A stretch of 64,000 nt of DNA from Anastrepha obliqua. Its lineage: Eukaryota > Arthropoda > Insecta > Diptera > Tephritidae. The stretch covers positions 9,114,001 through 9,178,000 of the forward strand of contig NC_072893.1 in NCBI RefSeq assembly GCF_027943255.1, read 5' to 3'. The notes under the pieces are model-generated. The model searched no databases. It was given only the letters and a program-made list of their open reading frames with translations, and was not told the DNA's origin. Positions 32,679 through 43,733 of this stretch are shown here, piece by piece; the first letter of the stretch is position 1, and each line of letters begins with the position of its first letter. The position numbers were made by a program, and so were the translations under genes.

Positions 32679-35600
32679 TTATTTTATAGACTTTAATGGG
32701 CGTCTAAATTGTGCAGTGTCTACTTTATTAGGGTTGCTGTGGTGGTATCTGTTAAATCTTTTAGCAGTTTTTTGTCTAATTGCAGTAGGATTTTTAATAT
32801 ATAAATTAGATTTTTGTAAATTAAGTGTAATATTTTCTCTTTTAATATTTTCTCTATCAATGGTTTTCTTTTTAATTGCTTCAGATCTTACCTTAACCTC
32901 TTTTAAATTTATGTGTAACTTATTTATAAAATCAATTGGTTTTAATTTAGTCGTGCTGTGAATTGTATTATTATAGAAATTAACTGCTTTTAGTACTAAT
33001 TCTTCAGAGTCATTAATATTTTCAGCGTTTTTTAATATTCTTATATGCTCTAAGAGAGTCGAATGCATTCTTTCTACATCTGAATTTCCTGTGTGCGAAT
33101 TCGGTGTTGTAAAATGAGTTTCTATATTATTTTCTTGACAGAACAGCTTTATAAGTGCATTATTAAATTCATTATCCATAATAATTTTATCAGGTTTTCC
33201 TAAAAATGCGATTCGCTCTTCGATTTTAGTTTTAATTGTTACCATATTTTTGTCATTTAGTTTATGTGCCGTTCCTAATTTCGTAAATTTGTCTATTGTT
33301 GTCAAAAAACTAGTCTTTTGTATCTGAAAAATATCTATATGTACTATTTCATTTGGTTTTTCTGGTGTTGGAGTATGTTGAAATATTTTATTTATTGGTT
33401 TTCTGTCATATTTGTTTTCATTACATATTCTGCAGTTATTGCAATATCTATTTATAAATTTTAATAATTTAGGATTATAATAATTATCTTTTAATTCTTC
33501 GAAATTCTCCTGGATTCCTCTATGGTTACCTTTAATATGAATATCATCAATGATATTCAATAAAGATTCCTCGGATTCAATATCACTAGCAACTTTTGTA
33601 CAATTTATGAAATTTATTTTATTGTTACTAGAAAATAATTCAATTAATTTGTTCTGTATTATATTATATTTATTATTGTCAAGCTCCGAGTATACCCCAA
33701 TTTTTCCTCTTTTTATTTCACGTCTAAATAAATCGTTCAAATAATGAGTATTATTTAAGTCATTCTCAGACACATATATTATTTTATATTTTTTAAAAAG
33801 TATTTCGGTTTCTTTATTTTTATTTTTAACTATTCTTATTTGCGTCCTATATTTATTAACAATTTTATTTATTCTAAAGAAATTAATATTTACATTTTCT
33901 TCCGTACTATGATTTACTTCAACTCTGCTCAAAAAATCAGCTACCTTATTCTCCTTTCCCTTAATATATTCAATATCGAGATCAAATTCATCTAATAATA
34001 TTTTCCATCGGATGATTCTAGAATTGGGCTCTTTAAGTGAATAAAGCCATTTCAAAGGCTGATGATCAGTTTGAACTAGAAACTTTCGACCAAAAAGGTA
34101 TGGACGGTAATATTTCACTGACCATACAATGGCTAATAATTCTTTTTCCAGCGTTGAGTAGTTTTTTTCATGTCCATTTAAAGTCCTACTGGCGTAACTT
34201 ACTGGTTTGCCATCCTGGCTCAACACCGCGCCAATAGCAGCATTGCTTGCATCCGTGGTCAATACAAATTTTTTATTAAAGTCTGGATAGCATAATATTG
34301 GTGGATTTGTTAAAATTTTCTTCAATTTTTCGAAAGCGTCAATATAAGATTTGTCATTAATATCAATTTTACTATTTTTTTTTAAATATTTTATTATAGG
34401 GCTAGCAACAAAGGAATAGTTTCTAATGAATTTCCGGTAATATCCGGTTAAACCTAAAAACGATTTAATTTCTTTTACTGACTTGGGTAGCTCCAAGTTT
34501 TGTATTATATTAATTTTCTCGGGGTTGGGCTTTATCCCATTATTTGTTATGATATGACCAAGAAAGTTTGTTTCTTTCGATAAGAATCTACACTTATCTA
34601 TTTGAACCTTTAAATTGTAGTCATTCAGTTTATTAAATACTTTTTGCAAGCTTTCTAAGTGTTCGGTTAGCGAGGTTGAAAAGACTAGTATATCATCCAT
34701 ATAAATTATACAAATTTTATTTATATAATCAGCCAAAATGTAGTTTAGCATTCGCTGAAATGTAGCGGGCGCGTTTTTGAGACCGAAGGGCATTCGAATG
34801 AACTCGAAGTGACCACGGGGCGTTGAAAAAGCCGTTTTCTCAATGTCGCTTTCCTCCATCAAAACCTGATGAAAGCCTTTCGCAAGGTCCAAGGACGAGA
34901 AATATTGCGCCTTACCTAACTTGTCAAATAATGACTCTATATTTGGCAGAGGAAATTTGTCATCCACAGTTATTTCATTTAGCTTCCTAAAGTCTATAAC
35001 TAATCGCCATTTCTGCTGGTTCGAATTATCGGACTTCTTTTTAACAATCCACAAAGGGGAATTATAAGGCGATTTGCTGGGGCGTATTATATTTTCTTTT
35101 AACATTTCATTTATTTGCTTTTCTATTTCATTTTCTAAAATCTGTGGATGCCTATAATTCTTGCAGTATACTATTTTATTAGAAGTAGTTATTATTTTAT
35201 GTTTTACACAGGTAGTTGTAGTTAAATTTTGGTTTTTAATATAAAACGTCTTTTTATTTTTATGTAAAAAATTTTCTAATAACTTATTTTCTTCCTTATT
35301 TAAGTTTGTAGGCATTAAATCTTTGAATTTATCCAGCTCAAATTTTTCTATATAATTAATTTCCTCATAAGAAATGTTAAATTTATAGTCAATTAGTTTT
35401 ATTTCGTTATTATTTACTTTAAGAGTATTATTTTGAAAATCTATTATAGCTCCAAAGGGCTGTAAAATATTTATTCCTATTATGCAATCGAATTTTTTAT
35501 CAATAAAATTAATTAATTTAACAGACATGGTGCTATTTTTTTCTTTAAATTCATCCGGCACATTTACTATCACTTCATCTATAATAATATTATTACCGAC

Positions 35601-35770
35601 CAGGGTATTTAATAAGATTGGTTTTATTAAACTTTTCTTTATTCCTATATTGGAAAAAAAATTATAATCTCCGAGGGTAGTAGCAGCACCACTATCAATT
35701 AGGCATCTTGTTTTTGTATTATTTATAGTTAATATTACTATGGGTAATGATAATTTCGAGGCTGCACAGG
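32679..35770 (-). CDS. pol: Pol polyprotein: protease, RT, RNase H, integrase
   Basis: The open frame from 35,573 (a GTG, not a true start) extends upstream to about 35,770, where it overlaps gag in the -1 frame, so translation needs ribosomal frameshifting. In order: protease CLIDSGAATTLG near 35,690; RT with LVIDFRKLNE, FSSLDLAKGFHQV (catalytic Asp), PFGLKNAPATFQ and IIYMDDILVF; RNase H with LTTDASNAAIGAVLS, LEKELLAIVW and TDHQPLKWL; integrase with a zinc-binding GNHRG...CNNCRIC region, then HIDIFQIQ, IIMDNEFNN and DVERMHSTLLEH as the D, D, E residues. The frame is uninterrupted and about 1,030 codons long. It should yield the enzymes for reverse transcription and integration. Confidence 0.93.
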
Positions 35771-36718
35771 AAAATTTTCTGTAACGTGAATTGCATCAAT
35801 TTCCATTGGTTCTTCATTATTACTTAAATGTCTATTATATGAATTTTGTTGATTTTGTCGTAAATTACTAAAATTTTCTAAGTCATAATTTTGGGTTTGT
35901 TGTTGCTGATTATTTCTGTTAAAAGTGTTAAAAGTTTGCGTTTGAAAATTTCTGAAATTTCTGTTACAATTATTAAAACCACCACTATTATTTCTGTTAT
36001 TACGGCTACTATAATTAGGAAAGGTGCTTGAATTTTGAAATCTTTGAAAACCATTCCTATTTAATGAATTATTTGCATTTTGAAAGTTATTATTTGGAAA
36101 GGTATTGTTATTTCGAAAATCATTATTGTTTTGAAAACTTTTATACGCAAAACTATTCGCTTGTTTATTATTTACTAGTTTTATATCTTTTAATAAATTA
36201 TTTTCTAAATAAAATGTATAAGCTATGTTAATAGATCTAATATTATTTTGTAGCAAAAGAGATTTAATACTAATAGGTAAGTAGTTTACATAAATATCAA
36301 AAATTAATTTTTCATTATTTTCAGGTGTATACAAAATGTCAGGTTCTAAACTATACTTTGTGTTCATTAAACTTAAAATTTTACTTAATTTATAATGTAA
36401 TTCCTCAATGTTTCTAGCTTCTTCGTTTAGAGCGTCACTTCTTAAATTAAAAAAACTTCTTTTTACTCCAAATTCCTCCTTAAGCTTAACTATTATACCC
36501 TCCCATGTAGGGTTAAATAAGGTTTCAACCGCCTTTAACGCCTTACCTTGCAGTCTGTTGCTTAATACTGTTTTTATTGTCTGTACATGTTCTGCTGGCG
36601 TTAGCTGCAACACAGTTGCGACGTCCCTCAGGTAGTTGCTGAGCGTATATTCACTGCTCCCGTTAAATGCAGGCAAGCTCCTCGCTTCACGCAAGCTCTC
36701 AGCTAGCGTCAAAGCCAT
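35738..36718 (-). CDS. gag: Gag structural protein, 326 aa
   Basis: The start ATG at 36,718 (MALTLAESLREARSLPAFNG) is the only good start after the leader. Residues 1-185 look like a capsid core of gypsy-group Gag, with FNPTWEGIIVKLKEEFGV near 85 and ELHYKLSKILSLM near 120. Residues 190-305 are a low-complexity Asn/Phe/Gln/Arg-rich tail (NNDFRNNNTFPNNNFQN) with no CCHC zinc knuckle, so RNA packaging would depend on the Arg/Asn-rich tail. It forms the particle in which reverse transcription occurs. It ends at a TAG overlapping the start of the pol frame. Confidence 0.9.
   Translation of the reverse strand: MALTLAESLREARSLPAFNGSSEYTLSNYLRDVATVLQLTPAEHVQTIKTVLSNRLQGKALKAVETLFNPTWEGIIVKLKEEFGVKRSFFNLRSDALNEEARNIEELHYKLSKILSLMNTKYSLEPDILYTPENNEKLIFDIYVNYLPISIKSLLLQNNIRSINIAYTFYLENNLLKDIKLVNNKQANSFAYKSFQNNNDFRNNNTFPNNNFQNANNSLNRNGFQRFQNSSTFPNYSSRNNRNNSGGFNNCNRNFRNFQTQTFNTFNRNNQQQQTQNYDLENFSNLRQNQQNSYNRHLSNNEEPMEIDAIHVTENFPVQPRNYHYP
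35771..35777 (-). promoter_or_regulatory. Candidate -1 frameshift heptamer A AAT TTT
   Basis: In the gag frame the codons GAA AAT TTT contain A AAT TTT, which fits X XXY YYZ. It lies 33 bases before the gag stop and within the overlap with the open pol frame, so slipping back one base would make Gag-Pol. Confidence 0.65.
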
Positions 36719-37416
36719 TGTGGGTGTTGTTGTTTGTTCTAAGCAAACGCTGCTCTGCTTCTTTCTCTAATGATAGCTGGCTTGCTTTCTCTTTCGTCTT
36801 TCACGCCGTTAGCACTGGAATGCACACCGTACACTTTCTTCTCTTTTTCCGTTAACTTTTAACTTCTAGTAATTTCTTTTCCTTTTTTTTTGTTTTTTTT
36901 ACGAAGCCAATCTTTTTTCTTGTTTGTCAAAGATTTTGTCCGCTTTAAATATATATATGTACAGTAGTCATATCAATTTGGGCAGTAAAATTGCTCACAA
37001 ATTATGCACAAATTTGCCGTTTTGCACTCAACTGCGCTAAGTTCAAATTATTTTCAACGATCATAAATTTGTTAGAACTATTCTTTCGGATTAGTTATTA
37101 CACGAAATATTTTTTTTTTTTTTTTTTGGTTTAGTTTTTAGTTTTTAAGTTTACAAAAATTTCGCTTTTTGCCACACTTTAGTAACTTTTACCAATTCGT
37201 CCTTCTTATATATTTTTCGATCACTTTCACAATTTTAACCGTACTTTTTCTACAGATGAATTAAAAAATTTCCTTTACTGTTCCGTTTTCTTCTTCTACT
37301 TAGCTCTACTTTTTTGGTACACCAAAATCGCTTGTAATTTGCAGTTCACATCGGTTTGTTGAAAAATTTAACATTTTCTTTTTCCGATTATCACTGGATA
37401 TGTTTTAACTAACATA
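36719..37416 (-). other. LTR element 5' leader, non-coding
   Basis: About 700 bases between the primer site and gag, with T-rich runs on the plus strand (for example 37,110-37,128). Packaging signals would be expected here, but none is recognisable by eye. Confidence 0.6.
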
Positions 37417-37433
37417 TCCCATCCTCGTCGCCA
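37417..37433 (-). promoter_or_regulatory. Primer binding site, tRNA-Ser(GCU)
   Basis: The minus strand reads TGGCGACGAGGATGGGA right after the 5' LTR. Its complement TCCCATCCTCGTCGCCA equals the 3' end, with CCA, of fly tRNA-Ser(GCU) as I recall it. The first T is shared with the LTR end. Confidence 0.75.
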
Positions 37434-37767
37434 GTTAAATTTATTTTTGAAAATAAAATAAATTTGTTAAAGTTTTATTTTTATTAGTTTTATTTTTATT
37501 AAAATGGAACAAGTTTGATTACACTTCAAAATAATTTGTTCTTTACTCTTCAAGGTGACTTTGAAGACTACTTTTAACATTAAAAACTATACTTATTCAA
37601 TTTATTTTAACAGTTAGATTTATACTTAAAATGAAGAGAGAAAGAGTTCCCCATTTACTATTACAACAATTACAACAATTAAATATATAACTTACATAGC
37701 TAATTATTACAGTTAGATAATGAAGAGAGCGAGAGCGAAAGGGGAAAGTTACTTATAATATATAACT
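37433..37767 (-). repeat. 5' LTR (element orientation)
   Basis: 335 bp, the same as 32,013-32,347. It holds the promoter and polyadenylation signals in minus orientation. Confidence 0.95.
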
Positions 37768-37800
37768 CGCGCGCGTGTGTGTGTGTGTGCATGTGCGGTT
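37768..37800. repeat. (CG)n(TG)n microsatellite, right half
   Basis: CGCGCGCG(TG)n continues the tract at 31,994-32,012, showing that the LTR element landed inside one alternating pyrimidine-purine microsatellite. Confidence 0.9.
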
Positions 37801-39470
37801 GTTTGCTTTCTGATTCTATTTAATATTCCGTGCTTGTGCGACCATTCAGCAAACTATGTAAACAAGTGTTTTGCGGCAATGAAATTAATTTTTATTAATA
37901 TTAGTATTACTTAGTGCCACATTTGCCACTGACAAGAGAGAGAAAATGAATAAACATAAACATAAGTAAATAACTTACAACATAAAGAACTAAAAGGACG
38001 CCGAAGGCCACAAAATTATGGTTTGTGATTTGGTGAGGTGGCGCATAAATTTTTGCACTCCACCTAACGATGACTAGGCAAAAGTGAGAGGAATATTTAT
38101 TTATTTTCTCCTTCTAGTTCGAGTAAATGTGAATGTTCCATGTGATGTTATTGATATTTATGTTAGTAACATTTGTGTGACAAATATTTTGTAAGACAAT
38201 AAATACAATTTTAGCTTAATTTCAATGAATTTACTGCTAGGGAAAGTCATCCTGATTGGATTTTCGCTATCTGAGCCGCATTACTAAAATTTCACACATT
38301 CCGCAGTGAATTATAATATAATTTATCTATCATGAAAAAGTACGCATGCATATAAAACTCTCTGTAGGTAAGTAGGTATATATGTACACATATACGCCCA
38401 CTCACATCACCGCCGGCTACAATCAGCAGTCACCAACCAATCAACATTTTAACCCCACGTGTGCGCTTTTTCTCTGATGTATTTCCCCAACAGCTTTGTT
38501 GCTGATATTTCATTGTTTGCTCTCGTGGCATTGTTGGCATTGTTATTGCTGCATTTGCAGATTAAAGCTGTTTGCAGTGTGTGAAAAGTATTTAAATGCC
38601 AACAATCGGCTCAGTTTCATTTATTCGAATACCCCACAATCCCATTGGACACAGCAGGGCTCTCGTGGCATTCATTCATACGTAGTTAAGCTCTCTTTAT
38701 TCAGATGTGAGTGTGTGTGTGTGTATTTTACATGCGTATGCAAATAACGTTCAAATAATGGCAACTACGTACAAAAGAAATATTTGAATTTATATTAAAA
38801 TGCTCGTTTTTCTCTCTATTTTATGTTTGAATGCAAATTTATTTCTTTATTTCGCTTTGTGATCGAGAAATTCTTGTCACCAAAAAATTTGTTTTAAATT
38901 TTTTGAAGTTATTTTGAATTTTGAAACAATTTAAATACCTAGTGACACATATAAGCCACATTGATAGTGTCACTTTCTGCGGGCGATTACACAAGTCTGC
39001 GCGTGTCTATACGAATACCAAAATTTGTGTGTATATATAATAAAAAATCTTCTTTTGATGCTTTTTGTGGTAAAGAAATATTTATTTTTGCTTACTTTGT
39101 GGTAAAAAAGATACTAAGTATATTATATTGTATTTGGAAATTTATTCCGTCATCCTATTATTCAAACCAACATATTTTCAGCAGTGTCAGCTTTTCGTTA
39201 TCCCTTAACCCTGGTTGACACATAAAACGGCACTAAAATTAAAAATAAGAGTTTGTGCTGGTAATACTGAAAAAAAGTCTATAGACGTTGTGGTACCACT
39301 ACGATCAAAGCGAAAAGAAGATTTAGGAGACGAAAAAATGTGTTCTTTTTATGGACCCAATACAGTTTCGTATGCACGGAATGCACGGTAGTTGAGGACA
39401 TGCGTGTATGTGGCTATAACTTCCCGAAGTCATTATTTTTATTTTTCCTCTTATTCAGATAAGGCGTGAA
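37801..39470. other. Unique-looking spacer; no gene
   Basis: Only a (GT)n run at 38,708-38,723 and scattered AT-rich tracts. Open frames under 90 codons show no similarity that I recognise. Confidence 0.5.
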
Positions 39471-39479
39471 GGACTACAA

Positions 39480-40140
39480 CTAAACTCAAGAAATGAAGAG
39501 ACATGCAGTTATCGTCGTTTTATGAGCGATTTATATATCTCGAATCTTCCACAGTTGTCAGATTTCCATTGCGTGAGCAAGCAATCCAGAATGCATTCAG
39601 GGAGGTTAGACGGATATTTTCTTCACCGATGGGTCCAAGAATGAAATAGGGTCTGGAGCCGGATGGTACTTATCCTGAAAGTAGCCGAATGGATAATCGA
39701 GAGGAGATGGAGCAGGAAACAGATTGGAGTCTTCAGTGACAGTCAGGCTGCACTGAAGGCCCTGGAGAACGCGAAGCAAACCTCAAAGATTGTTCAAGAA
39801 TGTAAAAAGAACCTTAATTCTGTCGCAAGACGAAACATGCTTGCGTAATCAGATTTCCATTATATGTATGCGTTCCAGGACACTCCGGTGTTCAAGGAAA
39901 CAAAACTGTCGATAAATTGGCCAACCGTGGACCAGAGCCAATAATCGGCATCAGGAATTGGATCAGCCACTATGTATGCAATTTACATAAAGAGCGACGG
40001 TCCGGTCTAGAACGCTGCAGAACTGCAAAGTGTTTTGTGACAAGTCCGAACAGAAAACTGTCAAACTTTCTACTAAAACTTAGAAGGAAATACGTTCGGT
40101 CGATGGTCGGTATTATTACAGGACACAACCCCTCTTTATT
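39480..40140 (+). pseudogene. LOA-type RNase H fragment
   Basis: The plus strand in shifting frames carries FFTDGSKNEIGSGAGW (near 39,625), GVFSDSQAALKALENA (near 39,735), then eroded DTPVF and KLANRGPEPIIG, and KLSNFLLKLRRKYVRSMVG with IITGHN near 40,120. All belong to the RNase H and post-RNase H part of LOA ORF2. Several stops make it dead. Bases to about 40,290 are pyrimidine-rich and unassigned. Confidence 0.75.
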
Positions 40141-40299
40141 CTTTCCTATCTCTTTTTCTCATACTTTTCTCCTTCCCTCTTTCCAGAGCTCTAAATACAA
40201 TGGCCGTTTAAGCCAGAGTGTTTTAGAAGTTCTCATTCTCTCTTCTTGGCTCGACCTTTCCAAATTTCAATTTCAATTTTCAATCTTCTTAAGTGCGCC

Positions 40300-40715
40300 T
40301 GATCATTCGTTCATAAGGTTCGCCGTGAATTGGAAACATCAGGCGGCGATGTAAATCTGTTGCAAGACGCAAAAAACGCGGGGAACGTTCTGCCACTGTC
40401 CGATCTGGCCGAAGTTATTTAACAAGTGCCAGTGATCATTGACGAGGACCCTTCAAAATCAATGACATCCCTTGCGAGGGTGCTCAAAGTTTCTGAGGAT
40501 CTTATCCGTCGAGTTGTCAACGACGAAGATCTCCGGTATAAATTCTTTCTTATTCACATAAGCCAGTTTATACTGGAGCAGATACGAGAACAGCGAGTTA
40601 TCGGATCAAAACGTCTTCTCAACAAAATTCAAGCTCTATTTGACGCCATCAGAGAATTGAATTATGACTTTATAAGCACCAATAATCCTGGCACTGCGCA
40701 AGAAAAACGCTGACA
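40300..40715 (+). pseudogene. maT-like transposase N-terminal fragment
   Basis: RRELETSGGDVNL, then a frameshifted basic stretch (ARRKKRGERSATVRS), then IIDEDPSKSMTSLARVLKVS, LIRRVVNDEDLRYKFF and EQRVIGSKRLLNKIQALFD. This is the HTH region of the same transposase family as the one split by the LOA element (29,995-30,150). The catalytic core is missing. Confidence 0.7.
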
Positions 40716-41029
40716 TTGCGTCATCAGATTTCCATTTATTCCGTTCACTGTAACATTTTTTGGCAAACCAAAAAAAATTAAAATTTCGTTATAATGAAAA
40801 ATGACATCTTCAGATATTTGTTTTTTTTAAACCGATTGTTTTTTATCGATCCGGGATTGAAAGTTTGAATGAAGTGAATACATAATTGGATGAAAAGAAA
40901 AACTTGTAAGAACTTTAAACGAATGTTTTTTTTTTCAAATTAACGGTAAAAAATATGACATTTTCCGGTCCAAATGCTCAAGAAGTTTGGCTGGTTACAG
41001 TGCCCATTGAAGGGTTAATAAAGAAATAA
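40716..41029. other. AT-rich spacer; no gene
   Basis: No supported feature. Confidence 0.5.
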
Positions 41030-41338
41030 ATAATTTGCGTGTAAACTTCTGTTTGGTATTTGGCTGAGGTTCTCCTCCTATTTGTGGTATGCGTCTTAAA
41101 GTTATTCCACAAATGGAGGGACCTACAGTTTTAAGCCGACCCCGAATGGCAAATGGTTTTTACGAGAAGCTTTTTCATAGCAGAAATACACTCGGTGGTT
41201 TGCCATTGCTTGCCGAGGAGCGACCGCTATTAGAAAAAAAACTTTTTCTTCATTTGTCTTTCAACGAGGTTCGAAACTACCTACTCCGAATTCTGAATGC
41301 TAGTCACGCTCCAATGCATTTGGCTACGGTGGCCGCTC
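41030..41338 (-). repeat. tRNA-derived SINE copy 5 (near full length)
   Basis: The body (GAGGTTCTCCTCCTATTTGT, CACAAATGGAGGGACCTACA, GAAGCTTTTTCATAGCAGAA) is followed by the minus-strand head (GTAGCCAAATGCATTGGAGC as A box, GTTTCGAACCTC as B box). Confidence 0.82.
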
Positions 41339-41969
41339 GGCGGGTTAATACTAATGATGCATAAATATCAACAAACTCATTAGACTCTCTTCCCTTACGC
41401 TAACATTTCTTCATTACATTGTAGCAAAACCAACGTCTCCTTGCAAGTCATTTAACTCAACTTAATGCGCCATTGCTGAAAGCTACTTTGCAGTCATTAA
41501 ACGCAACAGAAATGCAACAAATTTCGACTGGAGCATTTTCAAAATTCTCTGCTAGAAAGTCCAGTTTTCTATCCATAAGCTCAACATCATTACTCATGTG
41601 GCTATTGGTTATGGCGAGAGCTTTGGTGATTATCCACCTTTACACAGATACGCTAAATTATTAATATATCATTAACACTTGAGCCAAAATGGCACGAATA
41701 TTTGTTAGTTACAAAAAAAAAAGCTTCAAATTAAATGAAACTTAGTGTTTGCATTTCCATATATTCAAAGAAAGAAATTCTTAAGCCAAAACTTTTTTTC
41801 TCATCTCTCGCTGCTGGAGTCCATTCAATTCATCCAGCAGCTCGTGATGTTGGTTTCATCAAGGAAGTGATAAAAAAATTTCTGTGCCTGCCCCAAACGA
41901 CAGCTGTTATAATACCATAGATGCAATGATTTATTTACATATATAAGTAGATATGTTTTTTATGTACAT
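41339..41969. other. Spacer; no gene
   Basis: No coding or structured feature that I can support. Confidence 0.5.
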
Positions 41970-41971
41970 AT

Positions 41972-42118
41972 AATTGGCGCTTAAATTCTTTCTTATTTAT
42001 AGGAGAGCTACAACTTTGCGCAGGCTTCGAAACGCATATATTTATATGAGGAGCAATTTCGTAGGCCGGAATACCTTTGAAAGAGTCTATCATCGCCTTC
42101 CGAGTGGCAATTACAATA
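41972..42118 (-). repeat. SINE body fragment, diverged
   Basis: AATTGGCGCTTAAATTC matches the distal SINE end, and TATATGAGGAGCAATTTCGT and TTCCGAGTGGC match the body with many differences. No tRNA head is present. Confidence 0.6.
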
Positions 42119-42129
42119 AGAAAAATTTT

Positions 42130-43676
42130 TTTTTTTATCATTTTGTATATTTTGTGGCCATTGAGGGATTGTTAAAGATTAAAAATTCTGCTCATTCGGA
42201 TGTAGATGGGCTTTCGGTAACTTTGCTTAAAAATTGTCGCTCTTTGGCTAAGCTAATTTTTAACAAATCTTTGGCCGAAGGAATATTTATTGATGATTGG
42301 AAGCTGACCTCAGTCACTCGGTAATAAAAGCGATATTGCAAATTATAGACCAATTTCCAAATTATCTGCTGTGTCTTTGAATGCATTGTTAAAGACAAGT
42401 TATATTTTCGCGTTAAACATCTAATTAGTCCTCGACAGCATGGTTTTGTTGCTGCAAGATCTACGTTATCTGACTTATCCGTTTTTACTGATGATTGCCA
42501 CACAGGCTTCCAGAATGGTTTCCAAACTGACGCGATTTACACGGACTTCTCTAAAGCCTTTGATAAAATCTCCCATTCGATTTTAGTAACTAAATTGGCT
42601 TGTCTCGGTTTTCATTCTTCGTTCCTTGATTGGATTCGTTCCTATTTAATAAAGAGATGCTGTACTGTAGTTATCGATGGAGTTTCTTCGAAACAGTACA
42701 TTGCCACCTCTGGTGTACCTCAGGGTAGTATTTTAGGACCTTTGTTATTTGTTTTGTTTATTAATGATATTTGTTCGTGCTTTTCCTTCGCTAATTTTCT
42801 TCTCTATGCTGATGGCCTAAAAGTGTACGCCGAAGTTGAATAATTTATTTTCCTGGTGCTTTATGAGTCGTCTATTTCTTAATATTGAAAAATGTCATAA
42901 AATCTCATTTTCTAAGCTTCAAAACCCCCTCTATACCTCTTATCATATCATTTATACATATCTTGCTTCGTCTGATGTGATAAAAGATTTAGGGGTCTTC
43001 TTTGATTCTAAACTTAATTTTATCGCTTTTGTTGGATGTCACTCATCGCACTTCACTGATCCATATACTCTTAAGATTTCATACTCTGCGTTTGTGCGGT
43101 CCAAATTAGATTATGCCTCTTTTATTTGGAGACCTTATCATGCAGTCCATATAAATCGAGTGGAGAGGGTTAAAAAAATTTTTGTGCGTTTCGCGCTACA
43201 TTCCCTCAATTTCTCAGACCCCAAACCATCATACGACTCATGCGGTCGTTTGATTAGTCTCTGTCCATTAAGTGACAGAGGTACGTTTCAGGCAGTTTCT
43301 TTTATCTTCGATCTCGTTAATGGACTAATTGACTTCCCGATTCTTCTAGAAAGAATACATTTTAATATTCCTTGCAGGAATTTTCACCGTTGCAAAATTT
43401 TTCATGTTGGCTTTAGGAGGACATTATATAGTGCCAATGCGCCTCTTGTTAGAACACTGTCTGACATTAACTATCTCGCCTCCCTTTTGGATCTAGACTT
43501 TTCCAGGGCGAAAAATGTATTTAATACCCCATTAAAAAATTTCTTCCTTTGTAAGAAATCTAAATAATTACCTAGTATATTTTGTTAATTACTTCTATAC
43601 AAATACTCTTAGTTCTATGTAGTCTGTAAGAAACTTTGTATTTCTTGCCTTACTAAAATGAATAAATAAATAAAAT
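42130..43676 (+). pseudogene. 5'-truncated jockey-group LINE (RT to 3' tail)
   Basis: The RT begins mid-domain: LAEGIFIDDWKLTSVT, then frameshifted NYRPISKLSAV, HGFVAARSTLSNL, then IYTDFSKAFDKISHSIL (catalytic Asp). Next come GVPQGSILGPLLFVLFINDI and FLLYADGLKVYAE, where the usual YADD has become YADG. After a shift at about 42,840 the thumb and C-terminus are open to 43,567 (KDLGVFFDSKLNF, RSKLDYASFIWRPY). It ends with AATGAATAAATAAATAAA, the LINE 3' tail. It is a dead copy. Jockey/CR1-group placement is by motif memory. Confidence 0.82.
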
Positions 43677-43733
43677 TTAGTCTCTACCGAATGGTAGAGC
43701 CTACAAATGGACGATGGCGGTCGAAGCTAAAAC

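Larger units (their letters stand above)
32013..37767 (-). mobile_element. Gypsy-group LTR retrotransposon, 5.75 kb, young
   Basis: Two 335-bp LTRs that look identical by eye bound a minus-strand internal region with primer site, gag, pol and polypurine tract. CGCG at 32,009-32,012 and 37,768-37,771 is the 4-bp target duplication. LTR ends AGTTA...TAACT, the tRNA-Ser primer, the target in alternating pyrimidine/purine DNA and pol similarity place it near the gypsy/17.6/297 (errantivirus-like) group. There is no env: only 330 non-coding bases separate pol from the 3' LTR. LTR identity implies recent insertion. Confidence 0.95.
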
